Below are positions 60,976-64,000 of a DNA stretch of 64,000 nt, piece by piece; positions within the stretch are counted from its first letter, which is position 1; every line of letters starts with the position of its first letter. A program made the position numbers and the translations under genes. The stretch spans positions 1,178,001 to 1,242,000 of the forward strand of contig NC_064675.1 in the NCBI RefSeq assembly GCF_023278565.1, read 5' to 3'. This DNA comes from Colletotrichum lupini. Lineage: Eukaryota; Ascomycota; Sordariomycetes; Glomerellales; Glomerellaceae. The notes under the pieces were generated by a model, which was not told where the DNA came from, made no database searches, and saw nothing but the letters and a program-made list of their open reading frames with translations.

Positions 60976-61227
60976 TGTTACGAAAGTAACTTTGTTTACC
61001 TTATTATTCGCCTTATTATCAATATTACGTAAGCAAACTATATACTATATTAATCTACGATTTCTATAGATTATTATAGGTATTGATTATATAAGCAATA
61101 CTGTTACGAAGGTAACTTTGTTTACCTTATTATTCGCCTTATTATCAATATTACGTAAGCAAACTATATACCATATTAATCTACGATTTCTGTAGATTAT
61201 TATAGGTATTGATTATGTAAGCAATAC
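60976..61227 (+). repeat. Tandem duplication of 126 bp at the copia LTR start
   Basis: Units 60976-61101 and 61102-61227 differ at four positions only; at every one the first unit has A or T where the second has G or C, three of them in the CpA/TpG context preferred by RIP. Both units begin TGTTACG, the presumed LTR start. Confidence 0.85.
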
Positions 61228-61615
61228 TGCTTATATAAGCTTACGTGAGCAATGGAAAGTACTGGAAGATAACTGAATAATCTGGAATTTACTCGAGGCG
61301 GAATTACGTACTACGATTACGCATTCACTTACGTATATGCTTATTAATTATATCATAATTAATAAGCAATGGAATATTCTAGTAGGAGGTTTTTATGCCT
61401 ATATGTAGGCGTGTATTTGCCTACCTAGACCTTTCGTTAAGCAAGCAACTTCTCATATAGTAATTCAACTATATTACTCTCTTTATTACAAAAACCTCTT
61501 TTATATACGCTTATATCCCCTATATTCATATATTCTTGCTTCTATATGAATATTCACTTTTTATATTCTTTATAAGAATATCCCGCATTACCTCGTTAAA
61601 GCTATACGTGCTAGA
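60976..61615 (+). repeat. 5' LTR of the copia element
   Basis: Begins TGTTACG (at 60976, or at 61102 if the first tandem unit lies outside the LTR) and ends just before the primer site at 61616, giving 514 or 640 bp. The 3' copy lies beyond the window, so the ends are inferred. It contains several perfect inverted repeats, the best being 61338-61351/61355-61368 (14 bp arms, 3 nt loop) and 61522-61532/61543-61553 (11 bp arms). Confidence 0.6.
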
Positions 61616-61629
61616 GGTTATGAGCCCAG
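61616..61629 (+). other. Primer binding site, initiator tRNA-Met half-molecule type
   Basis: GGTTATGAGCCCAG is complementary to the anticodon stem-loop of initiator tRNA-Met (CTGGGCTCATAACC), not to a tRNA 3' end. Drosophila copia has the same arrangement and is primed by a cleaved 5' half of initiator tRNA-Met. The position directly downstream of the presumed LTR fits. Confidence 0.7.
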
Positions 61630-62086
61630 TTATTATATAACTGAGGTTTTATTTACTTAATTGAATATTATTCACTTATCCGAGCTCTTCTATTTTTATT
61701 TACCTATATCATACCTATTATCATTTAGGTATATGCCTTTATCCGGTATATGCATATTCATATATTGAGATATCTTACTCCGCCCAAAATCACTTTTTCG
61801 AATTCGAAAATTCGAAATCGACCTTTATATTTAATAAAGGATTTATATATATAAAAAGGCAGACGAAGTGTAAGTCCTTTTTATACTATATACTTACTTT
61901 TATTAAATATCTATTTATAAGAAAAAGAAGTCAAAATAGACTTTTTCTTATATATATTTTTAGACTTAAAATAAGTCTATTTTCAAGCTTAAAAACAAGC
62001 TTGAATTCTAAGCTTAAAGTAAGCTTATTTATACTAGGAACAATACTAGTATATATTTATATTATATATATTCTAAAATATATATA
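61616..62086 (+). other. Hairpin-rich 5' leader of the copia element
   Basis: About 470 bases between LTR and gag with no frame. Consecutive inverted repeats: 61627-61633/61637-61643 (overlapping the primer site), a 16-base perfect palindrome at 61795-61810, 61822-61828/61834-61840, 61870-61875/61892-61897, 61916-61927/61941-61952 (12 bp arms), 61961-61967/61973-61979 and 61982-61990/61997-62005. Confidence 0.6.
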
Positions 62087-64000
62087 ATGGCGGATATTAT
62101 TAAGGCAATTACAGGCTGCCTTATGCCTGAAAATCAACGCCTAAAAGGTAGTCAAAATTGGACTACTTGGCTTTCTACTCTTCATATTTATCTTCGACTT
62201 TTGAAATTAAATACCTATTTCGAAGTTGAAAACGAATATGAAAATATTACTGAAGAGCAAAAAACCCAATCCTTATTATTAATAAGGCAAAATATTCAAC
62301 CTGAGCCTCTTTCACTTATTTTTGATCAAATTGATCCAAAAGAGGCTCTTAATACCCTTAAAGCATCCTATGAGGGTACAGGACCAGTTCTACGTCAACA
62401 ATTATACCTCGAATTCCACGCTATTAGATTGGAGCATTTTAATAGCTTAAATGAGTTTATTAGCTCATTTAAAAGCTATATTTCCAAATTAAAAAGCGTA
62501 GGAGCTATTATTGAGGATATAGACCAAAAAACGGTCTTTATATCAGCCCTAACTAATATCTTTCCGATTTGGGCTGATCGTCAAAGGTCTAATCTAAGAC
62601 TTAAAGAGCCCCCTACTTTAGAGGCTCTTATTACGGATATATTAGACGAAAATAGGAGAGAAATCGATACTCCTATGTCTAATAATACTATTAAGAGTAA
62701 TAAATACTCTCGAAATAAGTATAATAAGTCTAAGACTTATTATAAGCAAAATACCAACCCAAATACCAACCCAAATAAGCCCTCAAATTACCCAAATAAG
62801 CCCTCAAATAAGCCCTCATATCAACCCAAACCAAACCAACCCCGAAACCAGCCCCGAAACCAACCAAACCAGCCCAACCTTTTTACGAAAAACCAACGCC
62901 CACATGGAGATTTGAACCCTCAGCCCTTACAATCAAGGAATTATATGGTTAGTGGTTCCGACCACTATACCATAGACCCACTTGATGAAAATTATCAACC
63001 TTTTCTCCCTCATATATTACCTAACTCGACTCCAAATGATAATTTGGGCCTTTCGGGAGAAAATACTAATAATTCGGCTAATATGGGCACAAATACAACT
63101 GAAAGGTGGTTATATGATACGGGTTCAACAGTCCATATTACTAATAGTATGGATTTATTCGAAAATTTCGATAATAGGGACAATTTACCCCCTATTCGAA
63201 CCGGAGCTGGCCCAGTTTACCCACAGGGTATTGGGGACTTAATTTTACCTATCTATTTACGGGGTAAAATTATACCTATAAGGTTAAAAAATACCTTATA
63301 TATTCCAGAATTCCCACTTAATATCTTTTCAGGTATATTACACTACAAAAATGGTGGATATATTGAAAAGAATTATTTAGTGGATTCTGAGGGCAATGTA
63401 TTTGCTTATTTGGATTTCAAAAGGCATGGATTTTTCCTTAATATTGCTTGGAAAAATCGAAGGCCTACTACAGGGTACCAACAAAACGATTTGGACCCTA
63501 AAAATCAGTATTTGGATCTAAAAAATATTTTAGAATCCATTCAAAATTCTCTTCATAATATTACTATTAATAATAGTAATATAGAGAAAAATACTGATTA
63601 TTTATCTGAAAATTCAGATAATCAGGCCTATTCAATCACCCAGGAATGGCACGAAAAATTAGGTCATCCTTCTTACCCTTATTTATTAAAAACTGCGAAA
63701 ATAACTAAGGGAATTCCTTTAGACAAATTAAAGGAAAAAGACCTAAATTGCCCGAGCTGTACTACAGCTAAGTTAACTAGGCAACAGCCTAAAATTAACT
63801 ATAATCGGGCATTATTTCCACTAGAAAGGGTCTGTATTGATACAGTTAAAATTACCCCTACTACTATTAGTGGAAATAATTACGCTATTCCGTTTACGGA
63901 TGATTTTACTGGTTTTCGAGATGTTGAATTCTCAAAAACCAAAGAGAATATAATTAATATTCTCAAAAACAAACTGGAATTTTATTTTAACCAGTTTAAT
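62087..64000 (+). CDS. Ty1/copia Gag-Pol polyprotein, open to the window edge
   Basis: 638 codons without a stop from ATG 62087; the 3' end lies outside the window. Gag (1-~195) has the WTTWL...L and LxxL-RLEHFNSLNEFISSFK features of copia Gag. Residues ~205-265 are a basic Asn/Pro/Lys-rich low-complexity stretch (repeats of NPNTNPNKPSN and NQPRNQPRNQ type) with no CCHC knuckle. The protease motif is WLYDTGSTVHIT (Asp344), GAG-pre-integrase HHCC is WHEKLGH...CPSC (His522, His527, Cys555, Cys558), and the integrase core begins with CIDTV (Asp585) and FTDDFTGF. RT and RNase H would follow. Frame is intact and nearly free of RIP, although all nearby repeats are ruined. Codons are AT-rich, and the DNA carries dense inverted repeats. 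Confidence 0.9.
   Translation, partial: MADIIKAITGCLMPENQRLKGSQNWTTWLSTLHIYLRLLKLNTYFEVENEYENITEEQKTQSLLLIRQNIQPEPLSLIFDQIDPKEALNTLKASYEGTGPVLRQQLYLEFHAIRLEHFNSLNEFISSFKSYISKLKSVGAIIEDIDQKTVFISALTNIFPIWADRQRSNLRLKEPPTLEALITDILDENRREIDTPMSNNTIKSNKYSRNKYNKSKTYYKQNTNPNTNPNKPSNYPNKPSNKPSYQPKPNQPRNQPRNQPNQPNLFTKNQRPHGDLNPQPLQSRNYMVSGSDHYTIDPLDENYQPFLPHILPNSTPNDNLGLSGENTNNSANMGTNTTERWLYDTGSTVHITNSMDLFENFDNRDNLPPIRTGAGPVYPQGIGDLILPIYLRGKIIPIRLKNTLYIPEFPLNIFSGILHYKNGGYIEKNYLVDSEGNVFAYLDFKRHGFFLNIAWKNRRPTTGYQQNDLDPKNQYLDLKNILESIQNSLHNITINNSNIEKNTDYLSENSDNQAYSITQEWHEKLGHPSYPYLLKTAKITKGIPLDKLKEKDLNCPSCTTAKLTRQQPKINYNRALFPLERVCIDTVKITPTTISGNNYAIPFTDDFTGFRDVEFSKTKENIINILKNKLEFYFNQFN
62720..62744 (+). repeat. 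Perfect 12 bp inverted repeat in gag
   Basis: Arms 62720-62731 and 62733-62744 with a single central base; one of many such repeats in this frame. Confidence 0.8.
62888..62979 (-). other. Antisense tRNA-like segment inside gag-pol
   Basis: On the minus strand there is an A-box match TGGTATAGTGG (62972-62962), a B-box match GGTTCAAATCT (62918-62908, 43 nt later), a tRNA-like end TGTGGGCG, and a T5 run at 62892-62888, i.e. a pol III type-2 layout. The 5' acceptor strand (GGGTCTA) does not pair with the 3' one, and the anticodon arm is poor, so it is not a working tRNA. A captured, decayed tRNA gene is the simplest reading. On the plus strand it encodes residues ~270-298. Confidence 0.4.
62944..62974 (+). 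repeat. Strong hairpin at the Gag/protease boundary
   Basis: TATGGTTAGTGGT pairs with ACCACTA-T-ACCATA: 13 base pairs, one bulged T, TCCG loop. It lies within the tRNA-like segment and in the reading frame. Confidence 0.7.
63558..63582 (+). repeat. Perfect 12 bp inverted repeat in pol
   Basis: Arms 63558-63569 and 63571-63582 with a single central base, between the protease and GAG-pre-integrase domains. Confidence 0.8.

Noticed and set aside
62982..63242. 86-codon plus-strand frame starting MMKIINLFSLIYYL
   Set aside because: It overlaps the intact Gag-Pol frame in another phase and has no domain; it is a shadow frame.
1..64000. CRISPR arrays, riboswitches, bacterial operons, rRNA
   Set aside because: No regularly spaced direct repeats or rRNA-like sequence; introns and gene types are fungal.

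Overview
The window looks like a scaffold from a filamentous ascomycete, probably a plant-associated Pezizomycotina/Sordariomycete. The reasons are 50-70 bp GT-AG introns, a Zn2Cys6 regulator, a PDR-type ABC transporter, a secreted pectate-lyase-like enzyme and a glucuronan-lyase-like enzyme. It also shows sharp two-compartment composition: GC-balanced gene blocks next to extremely AT/TpA-rich blocks with the C-to-T/G-to-A decay typical of repeat-induced point mutation (RIP). Genus is not resolvable by eye.

Layout. 1-6.1 kb is RIP-ruined transposon DNA, including a plus-strand Ty1/copia pol relic. 6.1-8.3 kb is an island holding one two-exon gene for a secreted protein. 8298-15723 is a RIP-mutated LTR retrotransposon lying on the minus strand. 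15.7-55.4 kb is the main gene block: an Asp-rich GPI-type protein, an NmrA-like reductase, a TPR protein, a six-exon ABCG/PDR transporter, a divergent Zn2Cys6 regulator, a cytochrome P450, a PL1-like pectate lyase with a damaged first junction, a Thr-rich wall protein, a divergent chitin-synthase-like GT2, a nucleotide-sugar (UDP-HexNAc type) dehydrogenase, an MFS monocarboxylate-type transporter with an in-frame stop, and a PL20-like glucuronan lyase. 55.4-60.9 kb is RIP-mutated again: the 3' end of another LTR element, then a Hop-like Mutator (MULE) relic of 3435 bp with 90 bp terminal inverted repeats and an 8 bp target duplication. From about 61.0 kb to the end lies an open, largely un-mutated Ty1/copia element cut by the window edge.

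How the genes may work together. The PDR transporter, the Zn2Cys6 regulator and the P450 form a compact efflux/oxidation neighbourhood with a shared divergent promoter. The GT2 synthase, the UDP-HexNAc-type dehydrogenase and the glucuronan-lyase-like enzyme (plus the PL1 enzyme) suggest making and trimming a uronic-acid-containing polysaccharide. This is inference from proximity only.

The most unusual signal is in the copia element at the right end. From its LTR through its leader and its whole visible gag-pol frame it is packed with perfect short inverted repeats (arms of 6-14 bp, small loops), roughly one every 50-100 bases. It has a primer site matching the anticodon stem-loop of initiator tRNA-Met (the copia half-tRNA mode), no Gag zinc knuckle, and an antisense tRNA-like segment (A box, B box, T-run) where the knuckle would be expected.
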